DNA of 64,000 nt from Moraxella sp035181385 (GTDB lineage Bacteria > Pseudomonadota > Gammaproteobacteria > Pseudomonadales > Moraxellaceae). Below are positions 26,345 through 35,752 of this stretch, piece by piece (position 1 is the first letter of the stretch; each line of letters starts with the position of its first letter). A model generated the notes under the pieces. The model did not search any database. It was not told the origin of the DNA and saw only the letters and a list, made by a program, of their open reading frames with translations. The stretch is from the NCBI RefSeq assembly GCF_035181385.1, contig NZ_JAXCJK010000006.1, positions 11,076-75,075 of the forward strand. Direction: 5' to 3'. The position numbers were made by a program, and so were the translations under genes.

Positions 26345-27078
26345 GCCGTTTTTTTATCACAAATACACCAAGCATTGGTGAGGATTTTACCCTACCTGAC
26401 GATGTAACACACCATTGGGGTAAGGTACTTCGTGCCAAAAAGGGTGATATCGCCACGCTGTTCAACGGTCAAGGTGGAGAATATACCGCCACGCTCACTC
26501 ACATTGACAAAAAATCTGCCATTGTTCATATTGATGAGTATATCCCCATCAATCGCACACCGCCATTTAGCGTTCATTTAGGTTTGGTCATGAGTCGTGG
26601 AGAACGCATGGACTACGCCATACAAAAGGCGTGTGAAATGGGCGTATCTGACATTCAGTTGCTCACCAGTGAACGCTGTCAGGAACATTTAAAATACGAG
26701 CGAGACAAGAAAAAAATCAATCATTGGCAAGCTGTGGCAGTATCTGCCTGCGAACAATGCGGTCTCAACCTAATCCCAAAAATCTTACCGCCTATTTCTC
26801 TCACTAATTTTGTCAAATCCTGCCAAGATGAGCTAAAATTAGTCCTAGCAATCAGTGATGGGCAAGTGAATTTTAGTCGTCATAAAGATAAGCTACCACA
26901 AAACATCGCTTTACTTGTTGGTGGCGAAGGTGGATTAACTCCTGCCGAGATTAAGTTTGCTACAGAACATAATTTTTATACATGGACGATTGGCGAGCGA
27001 ATACTACGCACCGAGACCGCCCCTGTCGTGGCATTGGCTGCGTTGCATACCATTTGGGAGATGACCCAAATTCAATAA
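26341..27078 (+). CDS. rsmE: 16S rRNA m3U1498 methyltransferase
   Basis: SPOUT-class methyltransferase that modifies U1498 of 16S rRNA using SAM. The 245-residue protein has the N-terminal PUA-like domain (HHWGKVLRAKKGD) and the SPOUT motifs QKACEMGVSDIQLL, SACEQCGL, LLVGGEGGLTPAEI and LGERILRTETAPVVAL-like GERILRTETAPV. It is translationally coupled to the DUF1294 gene. Confidence 0.95.
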   Translation: MSRFFITNTPSIGEDFTLPDDVTHHWGKVLRAKKGDIATLFNGQGGEYTATLTHIDKKSAIVHIDEYIPINRTPPFSVHLGLVMSRGERMDYAIQKACEMGVSDIQLLTSERCQEHLKYERDKKKINHWQAVAVSACEQCGLNLIPKILPPISLTNFVKSCQDELKLVLAISDGQVNFSRHKDKLPQNIALLVGGEGGLTPAEIKFATEHNFYTWTIGERILRTETAPVVALAALHTIWEMTQIQ

Positions 27079-27385
27079 TATAATCATATACCAGACACAA
27101 AAGCTTCTAACATCAGACCAAAATACAGCTTCACCCTAAACTCATCATAACCACCCTATTCAATGATGATTTAACCAAATCATCATTGGCAAATCATGTG
27201 ATCAAATTTTTAAATACAAGTCAAAGTGGGTCTTCTAGCCACACAAATTCATCAAAAACATAAAGCAAAAACCCCAAAGTATTGACTCTTTGGGGTATAA
27301 GCTCATTCAAAAAAAACATCACAAAAGATTCATAATCCAAATAAACACACTGGCCAAGATGATTACTCATCTACAAAGCCTGTGA
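27079..27385. other. Convergent intergenic region between rsmE and carB
   Basis: About 300 AT-rich bases without a gene. It contains the carB terminator hairpin at 27271-27296, and I see nothing else supportable. Confidence 0.5.
27271..27296 (-). terminator. Terminator of carB
   Basis: ACCCCAAAG (27271-27279) pairs with CTTTGGGGT (27288-27296); on the minus strand it is followed by TTTTTGC. It lies about 90 bases beyond the carB stop. Confidence 0.75.
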
Positions 27386-30300
27386 TTACAAACCCTGCAA
27401 TTTATACACTTCAAACGGCAATACCAACTCATAGGCATCGCATACGGCTTTTGCACCATTTAGAGTAGACGCATTGAATACCTTTTGTTGCAACGCCTCA
27501 CGGCGGATAGAAAACGAATCAATATGGGCTTGCTTGCCCTCGGTGGTATTGACAATCAAATGCACTTGACCGTTTTTGATGGCGTCCACAATGTGCGGTC
27601 GCCCCTCATTGACTTTATTGACACGGCTACACGCCACGCCATTGTCGGTGAGTACGGTGTGCGTGCCACCTGTGGCAATAAGCTGAAAACCAAAACTTGC
27701 CAACCGTTTGGCAACTTCTACCACGCCTGCTTTGTCGCTATCACGCACCGAAATAAAGGCGGTTTTGGTCTCGCCATTGACAGGTAAGCCTGTCAATCTA
27801 TCGCCAGAGCCTAGCACCGCTTTATAGTAAGCCTCGCCAAAGGTTTTGCCCACGCCCATCACCTCGCCTGTGGACTTCATTTCAGGCCCCAAAACAGGGT
27901 CCACGCCAATAAATTTGGCAAAGGGGAACACCGCTTCTTTGACGCTAAAATGGGTTGGCACGATTTCAGTGGTAAAGCCCTGCTCACGCAAACTTTGCCC
28001 TGCCATACAGCGTGCGGCGATTTTGGCAAGCGATTTGCCGATACATTTGGAGACAAATGGCACGGTGCGAGACGCTCGTGGATTGACTTCAAGCACATAA
28101 ATGTCTTGCCCCTTGACGGCAAATTGCACATTCATCAATCCGACCACGCCAAGCTCTTTTGCCATAAGCGTGGTCTGCTGTCGCATTTGGTCTTGAATGT
28201 CTTGGCTTAGCGAATAGGGCGGAATAGAACACGCCGAGTCGCCAGAATGCACGCCTGCTTGCTCAATGTGTTGCATAATGCCACCAATGACCACATCACG
28301 ACCGTCCGCCACGCAGTCCACATCCACCTCTATGGCATCGTCCAAGAATCGGTCTAGTAGCACAGGGCTATCGCTGGACGCTTGCACCGCATCACGCAAG
28401 TATTTTTTAAGCTCATCTTCATTATAGACAATCTCCATTGCCCGTCCGCCAAGCACATAAGACGGACGCACCACCAAAGGATAGCCCACCTTTTGGGCTT
28501 CTTGCACGCCCTCATCAAAAGATTTGACAATGCTGTTATTGGGCTGTTTTAAGCCCAGCTTATCAATCATCGCCTTAAAGCGTTCACGGTCTTCGGCACG
28601 GTCAATGGCATCCACGCTTGTGCCAATAATCGGCACGCCTGCTTCTTCTAAGCTCCTTGCCAATTTGAGTGGCGTTTGTCCGCCATATTGCACAATCACG
28701 CCTTTGGGCTGTTCAATACGCACAATTTCTAGCACATCTTCTAGCGTAATCGGTTCAAAATACAAGCGGTCTGAGGTGTCATAATCGGTAGAGACGGTCT
28801 CTGGATTGCAGTTTACCATAATGGTTTGATAGCCGTCCTCACGCATTGCCAGACTTGCGTGCACACAGCAATAATCAAATTCAATGCCCTGCCCAATGCG
28901 GTTAGGGCCGCCGCCGATGACCATAATTTTATCGCTATCAGACGGGTTTGCCTCGCATTCGTCATCATAGCTTGAATACATATAAGCGGTGGCACTTTCA
29001 AACTCGCCTGCACAGCTGTCCACTCGCTTATAAATGGGGAATACGCCCAGCTCCCAGCGTTTTTTTCTCAATTGTTTTTGGCTAATGCCCATCAAATGGC
29101 TAATGCGAATATCCGACAAGCCTTTTCTTTTAAAAGCAAAAATATTGTCATAAGTCAAATCGCTCACGCCCAATGATTTAATGGCGTTTTCGGTTTTGAC
29201 AATGTCGTCAATATAACTTAAAAACCAACGGTCAATGTTGCAAAGCTCAAACACTTCATCAATCGTGAACCCATTTCTAAACGCTTCGGCAAGATAAAAA
29301 ATGCGTTCTGGCGTGGGCGTGGTCAGTTTGTTTTTGATTAAATTGACCGCTTCGTCTTTGTGTAAATTATCAGGCACAATCTCATCAAAACCTGATACGC
29401 CAATTTCAAGCCCACGCAAGGCTTTTTGTAGGCTCTCGCTAAAATTACGCCCAATCGCCATCACCTCGCCCACCGATTTCATTTGTGTGGTCAAAGTATT
29501 GTCGGCGGCGGCAAATTTTTCAAAATTAAATCGTGGGATTTTGGTAACCACATAATCCAAAGCAGGCTCAAAAGACGCAGGCGTAACGCCCCCTGTGATG
29601 TCGTTTTTGAGTTCGTCAAGGGTGTAACCGACCGCCAATTTGGCAGCGATTTTGGCAATCGGAAAGCCTGTTGCCTTACTTGCCAAGGCAGATGAACGGC
29701 TCACTCGTGGGTTCATTTCAATGACCACCATTCGCCCATTGTCAGGATTGATGCCAAATTGCACATTTGAACCACCTGTCTCTACGCCAATCTCACGCAA
29801 AACAGCAATGGACGCATTACGCATGAGCTGATATTCTTTGTCGGTCAAAGTTTGGGCAGGGGCAACCGTGATTGAGTCGCCTGTATGCACGCCCATTGGG
29901 TCAAAATTTTCAATGGAGCAAACAATAATGCAGTTGTCGTTTTTGTCTCGCACCACCTCCATCTCATACTCTTTCCAACCGATTAAACTCTCGTCAATCA
30001 AAAGTTGGTGGGTGGGCGATAAATCAAAACCTCGTGTGCAAATTTCTACAAATTCTTGTTTGTTGTAGGCAATACCGCCACCACTTCCGCCCATTGTAAA
30101 AGACGGACGAATGATAACAGGAAAACCAAATTGCTCTTGAATACTAACCGCTTCGTCCATCGTCTCGGCGATGGCAGATTTGGGGCATTCTAGCCCAATT
30201 TTTTTCATCGCTTGGTCAAACAAATGGCGGTCTTCGGCTTTTTGAATGGCGTCTTTACTTGCGCCAATCAATTCACAATTAAACTCATCCAAAATACCGT

Positions 30301-30613
30301 GTTTGTCCAAATCCAACGCACAGTTTAGGGCAGTTTGTCCGCCCATTGTCGGCAAAATAGCGTCTGGGCGTTCTTTTTCAATGATTTTGGCAACCGTCTG
30401 CCAAGTAATCGGCTCAATATAAGTGGCGTCCGCCATTGACGGGTCGGTCATAATCGTGGCAGGGTTGGAATTGACCAAGATGACACGATAGCCCTCTTCA
30501 CGCAAGGCTTTGCACGCTTGGGCGCCTGAATAGTCAAATTCGCAGGCTTGTCCGATGACAATGGGGCCTGCGCCGATGATAAGAATGGAGTTGATGTCGG
30601 TGCGTTTTGGCAT
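27386..30613 (-). CDS. carB: Carbamoyl-phosphate synthase large subunit
   Basis: Makes carbamoyl phosphate for pyrimidine and arginine synthesis together with CarA. Start 30613 (MPKRTDINSILIIGAGP) gives 1,075 residues, normal for the family; the frame opens 28 codons earlier. The two homologous ATP-grasp halves are visible (IGAGPIVIGQACEFDYSGAQA and GGGPNRIGQGIEFDYCCVHA), as are RPSFTMGGSGGGI and RPSYVLGGRAMEI, and the C-terminal MGS-like allosteric domain after about residue 935. It is separated from carA by a small ICMT-like gene. Confidence 0.97.
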   Translation of the reverse strand: MPKRTDINSILIIGAGPIVIGQACEFDYSGAQACKALREEGYRVILVNSNPATIMTDPSMADATYIEPITWQTVAKIIEKERPDAILPTMGGQTALNCALDLDKHGILDEFNCELIGASKDAIQKAEDRHLFDQAMKKIGLECPKSAIAETMDEAVSIQEQFGFPVIIRPSFTMGGSGGGIAYNKQEFVEICTRGFDLSPTHQLLIDESLIGWKEYEMEVVRDKNDNCIIVCSIENFDPMGVHTGDSITVAPAQTLTDKEYQLMRNASIAVLREIGVETGGSNVQFGINPDNGRMVVIEMNPRVSRSSALASKATGFPIAKIAAKLAVGYTLDELKNDITGGVTPASFEPALDYVVTKIPRFNFEKFAAADNTLTTQMKSVGEVMAIGRNFSESLQKALRGLEIGVSGFDEIVPDNLHKDEAVNLIKNKLTTPTPERIFYLAEAFRNGFTIDEVFELCNIDRWFLSYIDDIVKTENAIKSLGVSDLTYDNIFAFKRKGLSDIRISHLMGISQKQLRKKRWELGVFPIYKRVDSCAGEFESATAYMYSSYDDECEANPSDSDKIMVIGGGPNRIGQGIEFDYCCVHASLAMREDGYQTIMVNCNPETVSTDYDTSDRLYFEPITLEDVLEIVRIEQPKGVIVQYGGQTPLKLARSLEEAGVPIIGTSVDAIDRAEDRERFKAMIDKLGLKQPNNSIVKSFDEGVQEAQKVGYPLVVRPSYVLGGRAMEIVYNEDELKKYLRDAVQASSDSPVLLDRFLDDAIEVDVDCVADGRDVVIGGIMQHIEQAGVHSGDSACSIPPYSLSQDIQDQMRQQTTLMAKELGVVGLMNVQFAVKGQDIYVLEVNPRASRTVPFVSKCIGKSLAKIAARCMAGQSLREQGFTTEIVPTHFSVKEAVFPFAKFIGVDPVLGPEMKSTGEVMGVGKTFGEAYYKAVLGSGDRLTGLPVNGETKTAFISVRDSDKAGVVEVAKRLASFGFQLIATGGTHTVLTDNGVACSRVNKVNEGRPHIVDAIKNGQVHLIVNTTEGKQAHIDSFSIRREALQQKVFNASTLNGAKAVCDAYELVLPFEVYKLQGL

Positions 30614-30797
30614 AGGGGTCTCTCTTTTTTTGTTACTTTTGACAAAGTCGCTTATGGTAAGTTGATTAACTATAAATTGATAAACGGATATTCCCAATCA
30701 GTTTATCGTTTTAAATATTATCCATCATAGTCTTTAAATATTTTTACAAAAGATAATTCTTAAATCGATTCTCTATATTTTTCATACACTTGGTATT

Positions 30798-31307
30798 TTA
30801 AAACAAATGTTTCATTGCCTCTTCTTCTTGCTGTATGCGGATGAAGAGAATTACGCCATAAATAGGTAATCCAAGAAGTAGTACCCACCATGCTTGACAA
30901 AGCAAAGCAATACCGATGAGTTCTGGAATAATATTTAAAAAATAGTTTGGGTGTTTAAAAGTTGTAAATAACCAAGAACGGTTTATTTGGTGATTGGGTA
31001 ATATATAAACTTTAACCGTCCAAATTTCGCCAAGTTGCTTAACAATAAACCACAAAACAACAAATGAAGCACTAACAATTATTGCACCAATTGCTGAGAT
31101 TAAATTAAATTTGACATTCAATAAAATTGCACTCAAAACCGCGGCAAAGTAGTAAACAATGTGTGCACCAGCCAATATTTTTGAATGCTTTGCACCAATT
31201 TGTGTTGCTCCTTTGGCAATCAGTTTTTTTTCGTTTTTAATTGAGATGCCCAAAAAATAAAGGCGAATCGCAAAAAAAATACCAAATAAAATCAAAATAG
31301 CGGTCAT
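30798..31307 (-). CDS. Isoprenylcysteine carboxyl methyltransferase-like membrane protein
   Basis: A 169-residue protein with about four or five membrane helices and the ICMT/phospholipid methyltransferase-like C-terminal signature LGEIWTVKVYILPNHQINR, WLFTTFKHPNYFLNIIPELIGIALL, ending with EEEAMKHLF. In bacteria such proteins are uncharacterised methyltransferases or reductase-like membrane enzymes; the true substrate is unknown. It is located between carA and carB, where most relatives have nothing or a short gap, so it looks like an insertion into the car locus. Confidence 0.75.
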   Translation of the reverse strand: MTAILILFGIFFAIRLYFLGISIKNEKKLIAKGATQIGAKHSKILAGAHIVYYFAAVLSAILLNVKFNLISAIGAIIVSASFVVLWFIVKQLGEIWTVKVYILPNHQINRSWLFTTFKHPNYFLNIIPELIGIALLCQAWWVLLLGLPIYGVILFIRIQQEEEAMKHLF

Positions 31308-31424
31308 ACTTTTTTCTCTTTAAGTGTCATCCGATTTACGCAATCATCATTTTGCAACACAATCTTTGGACAAAAATTTACTTACTTACCAATACTAAAA
31401 CTAGCCCAAAGGCAAGTCATCAAT

Positions 31425-32576
31425 TCAAGATTTAAACCTCTCAATCTCACTCACAAACCGATCAAACAGCACCCCACAATCGTGTGGGCCAGGGCTGGCT
31501 TCTGGGTGTCCTTGAAAACTAAATGCCACACGGTCGGTGCGTTCAATGCCCTGATTTGAGCCGTCAAATAAGGAGCGGTGTGTGGCACGCAAAGTAGCAG
31601 GCAGGGTTGTTTCATCCACCGCAAAGCCGTGGTTTTGTGAAGTTATCATCACCGTGCCGTCATCAAGATTTTGCACAGGGTGGTTGGCACCGTGATGTCC
31701 GTGTGGCATTTTCACCGTGCTAGCCCCACTTGCCAGTGCCAACAGTTGATGCCCCAAGCAAATACCAAACACAGGAATTTTGGTGGTATCGCAAATGGTG
31801 CGAATGCTATCAATGGCATAACCGCACGCAGACGGGTCACCTGGACCATTGGATAAGAAAATACCGTCTGGGTTTAATGCCAAAACTTCGCTGGCTGGCG
31901 TTGTCGCTGGCACGACCGTGAGCTTACAACCCCTATCGGCAAGCATTCTTAAAATATTGGTCTTAACGCCATAATCATACGCCACGACATTGTATTTTAA
32001 TTCTGGTTTTTTAAAGCCTTCGCCACTATTGCTTAATTTTAAATCCCAAGAACCTTGTGTCCATTCAAACCCATTTGGGTCACAGCTTTCTTTGGCTAAA
32101 TCCAAACCATTTAACCCTTTAAAACTTCTTGCAAGTTCAATCGCTTGTTCATCAGTAATGTTATCCCCTGCGACAATCGCTCCATTTTGTGCGCCTTTTT
32201 GCCGTAAAATGCGGGTAAGTTTACGGGTGTCAATGTCAGAAATAGCGACAATATTATGCTGCTTTAAATAATCACTTAATGACATCTTGCCACGAAAATT
32301 ACTGTACAATAATGGCAAATCACGGATAATCAAACCACTCGCCCACACTTTATGAATGCGTCCAGACTCGGTATCTTCACTATTACAGCCTGTGTTGCCG
32401 ATGTGCGGATAAGTAAGCGTTACGATTTGTTCGGCATAGCTTGGGTCGGTCAATATTTCTTGATAGCCTGTCATCGCCGTGTTAAAGACCACTTCGCCTG
32501 TGGTTGTGCCACTTGCCCCAATGGATTTGCCGTGAAAAACCGTGCCGTCAGTCAGTGCTAAGATTGCTTTTGTCAT
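31425..32576 (-). CDS. carA: Carbamoyl-phosphate synthase small subunit
   Basis: Glutaminase subunit that delivers ammonia to CarB. The 383-residue protein has the N-terminal CarA domain (TVFHGKSIGASGTTTGEVVFNTAMTGYQ... region) and a class I glutamine amidotransferase domain with the nucleophile in FGICLGHQLLALA and the His/Glu pair in FQGHPEASPGPHD. The leader upstream contains a terminator-like hairpin and a small ORF, described separately, which suggests attenuation. Confidence 0.96.
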   Translation of the reverse strand: MTKAILALTDGTVFHGKSIGASGTTTGEVVFNTAMTGYQEILTDPSYAEQIVTLTYPHIGNTGCNSEDTESGRIHKVWASGLIIRDLPLLYSNFRGKMSLSDYLKQHNIVAISDIDTRKLTRILRQKGAQNGAIVAGDNITDEQAIELARSFKGLNGLDLAKESCDPNGFEWTQGSWDLKLSNSGEGFKKPELKYNVVAYDYGVKTNILRMLADRGCKLTVVPATTPASEVLALNPDGIFLSNGPGDPSACGYAIDSIRTICDTTKIPVFGICLGHQLLALASGASTVKMPHGHHGANHPVQNLDDGTVMITSQNHGFAVDETTLPATLRATHRSLFDGSNQGIERTDRVAFSFQGHPEASPGPHDCGVLFDRFVSEIERFKS

Positions 32577-32596
32577 CGCCTTATCCTATATTTTTA

Positions 32597-32695
32597 TTAA
32601 ATTTTTGCCATAAAAAAGCGAATAAAAATGAAATTTTGAAAAATAGTAAGGCGTGGTGTATGATAACAACCAGACTTTACCATTATCAATTTCAT
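32597..32695 (-). CDS. Candidate leader peptide of carA (32 aa)
   Basis: A 32-codon ORF reads MKLIMVKSGCYHTPRLTIFQ and then a Phe/Ile-rich tail ending in MAKI. Its start lies in the 5' arm and its 3' half runs through the 3' arm of the carA leader hairpin, and it ends 20 bases before carA. The ribosome site is weak (GAG about six bases upstream). Its position inside an attenuator-like structure is the main reason to list it. It could also be untranslated. Confidence 0.4.
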   Translation of the reverse strand: MKLIMVKSGCYHTPRLTIFQNFIFIRFFMAKI

Positions 32696-32707
32696 TTTTA
32701 CTCGCTT
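32611..32707 (-). promoter_or_regulatory. Putative transcription attenuator in the carA leader
   Basis: Two 20-base arms at 32688-32707 and 32616-32635 are complementary with one mismatch. On the transcribed (minus) strand the second arm is followed by a run of six T, as in an intrinsic terminator. The arms enclose about 52 bases that are U-rich near the 3' side, and the hairpin starts about ten bases after the predicted transcription start. carA begins 35 bases beyond. The layout resembles pyrimidine-controlled attenuators such as pyrBI; this is inference. Confidence 0.6.
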
Positions 32708-32723
32708 GATATAGATTTTATCC

Positions 32724-32729
32724 ATTATA
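32724..32729 (-). promoter_or_regulatory. -10 box of the carA promoter
   Basis: On the minus strand TATAAT occupies 32724-32729 within TATGTATAATGG. The -35 region (around 32747-32752, TGGTCA) is weak and overlaps the 3' part of the DUF475 terminator hairpin. Confidence 0.55.
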
Positions 32730-32746
32730 CATAACTTTACAAAAAA

Positions 32747-32786
32747 TGACCAGTGCTTTTTTTTAAATTTTTAAACACTTGGTCAT
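32747..32786 (-). terminator. Terminator of the DUF475 gene
   Basis: On the minus strand TGACCAAGTG (32777-32786) pairs with GCACTGGTCA (32747-32756), with one bulge, and is followed by TTTTTT. It overlaps the upstream edge of the carA promoter. Confidence 0.65.
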
Positions 32787-32812
32787 CTTTTTTTGTCTTA
32801 AGAGTTGTCAAT

Positions 32813-33895
32813 TTAGATTCTTTCAATCAGCATTTTTTTGTTATATTGTATTGAATTATACAAGGACAAAGCAATAAAGGCCACACCGATCAAACCTGTA
32901 ATAATCTCAGGCACATGAAATTTGGTTGATAACAACATGATGATGGCAAGTGCACCAATGGCATAGTGTGCACCATGTTCTAGATACACAAACTCGCTAA
33001 GCGTGCCTTTTTCCACCAAATAAATTGTCATTGAACGCACAAACATCGCACCAATGGCAAGACCAAGCATGATGATCACAACATCATTGGTAATGGCAAA
33101 TGCCCCAATCACACCATCAAAACTAAACGAGGCATCTAGCACTTCTAGATACAAAAAGCCTGCCATACCGCCTTTTAAGATGGTGGGAGATACACCTGTG
33201 GTATTGGTAATGGGGTTGCCTTTGGCATCACAAACCACCTCATCAGCATCAGCTTCACCTTCTAAGAGTGCAGATAATACGCTTACACCCAAATAAACCA
33301 GCACACCCCAAACGCCAGCAAGTAGCACCGCAGACTCTTTAGCTTCATCAACCCAGCTCATTGATATCATCAATACCACCAGTGCAATGAATACACTCAT
33401 CGCATCCACCTTACTAAAACGCACCAAGCGAGATTCAAGCCAAGTAAACCAATGAATATCCTTGTCACCAAATAAAAAATTTAAAAATACAAGCAGCAAA
33501 AACATACCGCCAAAGGCAGAAATTTCAGCATGATGAGCGTTTAGATGTTGCGAGTATTGCGTTGGATTGTTAAGTGCCAAATCAACAACTTCAAGCATGC
33601 CCAAATTAGCTGTAATCGCAACAATCACAATGGGGAATACAAGACGCATGCCAAAGACCGCCACAAGCATACCAACCGTCAAGAAAATCTTTTTCCAAAA
33701 ATCATTCCAGCCTTTTAATATTGAGGCATTCACCACCGAGTTATCAAAAGACAACGACACTTCCATGACTGCCAAAATGGCAGTTACGCCGATTGCAAGT
33801 AATACACCTGAAATACCCCCATGAGAATAACCCCACCAAGCAGCAATGAAAAAGCACACCACTGTAAAAATGATATCAAATAAAAAATGTCTCAT
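32813..33895 (-). CDS. DUF475 / TerC-like integral membrane protein
   Basis: A 360-residue protein with about nine membrane segments. The motif MEVSLSFDNSVVNA near residue 45 and LDASFSFDGVIGAFAIT near residue 255 are the acidic, membrane-embedded repeats of the TerC/DUF475 group, which is linked to metal ion export or tellurite resistance in relatives. The gene is monocistronic. The substrate is not evident. Confidence 0.85.
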   Translation of the reverse strand: MRHFLFDIIFTVVCFFIAAWWGYSHGGISGVLLAIGVTAILAVMEVSLSFDNSVVNASILKGWNDFWKKIFLTVGMLVAVFGMRLVFPIVIVAITANLGMLEVVDLALNNPTQYSQHLNAHHAEISAFGGMFLLLVFLNFLFGDKDIHWFTWLESRLVRFSKVDAMSVFIALVVLMISMSWVDEAKESAVLLAGVWGVLVYLGVSVLSALLEGEADADEVVCDAKGNPITNTTGVSPTILKGGMAGFLYLEVLDASFSFDGVIGAFAITNDVVIIMLGLAIGAMFVRSMTIYLVEKGTLSEFVYLEHGAHYAIGALAIIMLLSTKFHVPEIITGLIGVAFIALSLYNSIQYNKKMLIERI

Positions 33896-33922
33896 GTTAG
33901 CCCTTCACACCAAAAAAAAATC

Positions 33923-33979
33923 ATGTCAAAAAAACTTTTTGACATACAAATAAACCAATAATCATACGATTATTGGTTT
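33923..33979 (-). terminator. Two tandem hairpins between tRNA-Leu and the DUF475 gene
   Basis: The hairpin nearest the tRNA has arms AAACCAATAATC (33952-33963) and GATTATTGGTTT (33968-33979). The next has arms ATGTCAAAAA (33923-33932) and TTTTTGACAT (33936-33945) and, on the minus strand, is followed by a run of nine T. Together they probably terminate tRNA-Leu transcription. Confidence 0.7.
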
Positions 33980-33986
33980 TGAAATA

Positions 33987-34071
33987 TGGTGGGGTCGGAG
34001 AGACTCGAACTCTCACACCTCGCGGCGCCAGAACCTAAATCTGGTGCGTCTACCAATTTCGCCACGACCCC
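33987..34071 (-). tRNA. tRNA-Leu (anticodon TAG)
   Basis: An 85-base class II tRNA. On the minus strand it starts GGGGTCGTGGCGAAATTGG, has the anticodon stem CCAGA/TTCTGG region with TAG in the loop, a long variable arm, T arm GAGTTCGAGTCTC and an encoded CCA. The acceptor stem GGGGTCG pairs with CGACCCC. Confidence 0.95.
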
Positions 34072-34179
34072 AAGTTGTATAACATACCATCTTAAGATAT
34101 TGTCTCAACGCTGTGTATTATACACAGTTTTAAAAATTCGGCAAGCATTTTTTAAAAAAATATAAAAAAACACGACAAA

Positions 34180-34794
34180 TTACTGATTTAAAATATCTTT
34201 TGACTGCATGAATTTCACGCCCGCCATTGTCATGTCTGCCATTGCCTTATCCAAAGAACCATTAATATCAATTGGTGCGGTCGCATCTGTAATCACAACA
34301 CATTCAAACCCAAAATCCACCGCATCAATTGCTGTCCATGCCACACAAAAATCAGTAGCAATACCTACGATATAAACGCTATCAATACCGCACTCTTTCA
34401 GGTAGCCTGTCAGTCCTGTTTTGGTCGATCTGTCTGCCTCCATAAAAGCTGAATAGCTATCAATATGGCGGCGATGACCCTTTCTGATGATCAAATGTGC
34501 TTTATCGGTCTTCAAATCAGTGTGAAAATCTGCATCTAAAGTACCCTGTACACAGTGCTCATTCCATAAAACTTGAGTGCCATAAGACAATTCGATGGTA
34601 TCCAAAGGAGCTTTACCAACATGATTTTGATAAAAAGAAATATGGTCGGCAGGGTGATGGTCTTGGGTCAAAATGACAGTATCAAACTGCTCAATCAGGG
34701 CATTTACGGTAGGAATGATATTTTTGGCATTTTCCACCGCCAAATTACCATCAATAAAACCATTTTGTACATCAACAACAAGCAAAGCCTTCAT
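34180..34794 (-). CDS. pncA: Nicotinamidase
   Basis: Deaminates nicotinamide to nicotinate for NAD salvage. The 204-residue protein has LLVVDVQNGFIDG with the catalytic Asp, the metal-binding DHHPADHISF motif, the catalytic Lys region IIRKGHRRHIDSYSAF, and the nucleophile loop GIATDFCVAWTAIDA. These match PncA rather than generic isochorismatases. Confidence 0.93.
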   Translation of the reverse strand: MKALLVVDVQNGFIDGNLAVENAKNIIPTVNALIEQFDTVILTQDHHPADHISFYQNHVGKAPLDTIELSYGTQVLWNEHCVQGTLDADFHTDLKTDKAHLIIRKGHRRHIDSYSAFMEADRSTKTGLTGYLKECGIDSVYIVGIATDFCVAWTAIDAVDFGFECVVITDATAPIDINGSLDKAMADMTMAGVKFMQSKDILNQ

Positions 34795-34888
34795 GGATTT
34801 TCCCCATTCTATATTCCACTAAAATATTGATTAAAGCAAAACAAAATTCCAACACGATACACTAAAATCACAAAGACCAATCATCAAA

Positions 34889-35701
34889 CTACCAATAATT
34901 TTCCACTGCAATATTGCCGACACCCCTTCTATTCATGGACAAGCCTTTGTTTTTTAGTGCTTCTTTAGTATCATGCACCATCTGCGGATTGCCGCAAAGC
35001 ATGATATGCGAGGTGGCGGGATTAAAAAATAAATCAAGACGCTCTTCTAATTTGCCATTTTCTATTAAAATAGGAATGCGAGCATTAAAGCAATCCGCCA
35101 TATTCTCACGAGTAACAATAGCAACAAAATGCAACTTGGCAGGCTCATCTACCAATTTACCAAACTGCTCGGTCAGCTCATGGATTTTATCAACATAAGC
35201 AAGCTCTGCTTGTTTGCTGACGCTATAAACAAGTACGATATTTTGATAGTTTTGCCAAGTATTTAAATCACCGAGCATTGATAAAAACGGTGCAATCCCC
35301 GTTCCTGTGGCAAGTAGCCACAAATCAGACGGCATGGGTTCCTGATAGCGAGCAAGCGTCAAAAATCCGAAAGGTTCAGGGTTTAGATATAGCGTATCGC
35401 CAACTTGTAAGTATTGAAGCTGAGAGGTAAAAGCCCCATCAGGCACAACTACTGAAAAAAATTCCAAATACTCATCATAAGGCGACGAAACCACCGAATA
35501 GGCACGAAAAATCTTTTGGCTGATTGATGCTTTGGGCTTGCCAGCATTGGCGAGCAACTGCTCAGGTGCAATACCCAAACGCACAAATTGCCCTGCTTCA
35601 AAACGAAAACCATCAGGTCGTGTTGTGGTGAAGCTAAATAGTGTGGGCGTGATGGAAGTTTTGGATAAAACAGTGATAGGAATGGCGTTTTGGTCGGACA
35701 T
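34889..35701 (-). CDS. fpr: Ferredoxin/flavodoxin-NADP+ reductase
   Basis: A 270-residue flavoprotein from start 35701 (MSDQNAIPITVLSK); the frame extends 24 codons upstream into hydrophobic sequence unlike the family. FAD-binding RAYSVVSSP near residue 70 and the NADP-binding LLATGTGIAPFLSM, ending in VENYW, identify an Fpr-type enzyme exchanging electrons between NADPH and ferredoxin or flavodoxin. It lies downstream of the nuo operon, after a terminator. Confidence 0.9.
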   Translation of the reverse strand: MSDQNAIPITVLSKTSITPTLFSFTTTRPDGFRFEAGQFVRLGIAPEQLLANAGKPKASISQKIFRAYSVVSSPYDEYLEFFSVVVPDGAFTSQLQYLQVGDTLYLNPEPFGFLTLARYQEPMPSDLWLLATGTGIAPFLSMLGDLNTWQNYQNIVLVYSVSKQAELAYVDKIHELTEQFGKLVDEPAKLHFVAIVTRENMADCFNARIPILIENGKLEERLDLFFNPATSHIMLCGNPQMVHDTKEALKNKGLSMNRRGVGNIAVENYW

Positions 35702-35752
35702 AAAAATAATTCTCACGATAAATTTTGCCCATTTTAACAAGCCCACCAAAAA

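Noticed and set aside
30041..30060. AAATTTCTAC followed by AAATTC inside carB, resembling the Cas12a handle
   Set aside because: The GTAGAT half is missing, it lies within a conserved coding region, and there is no 36-base repeat around it.
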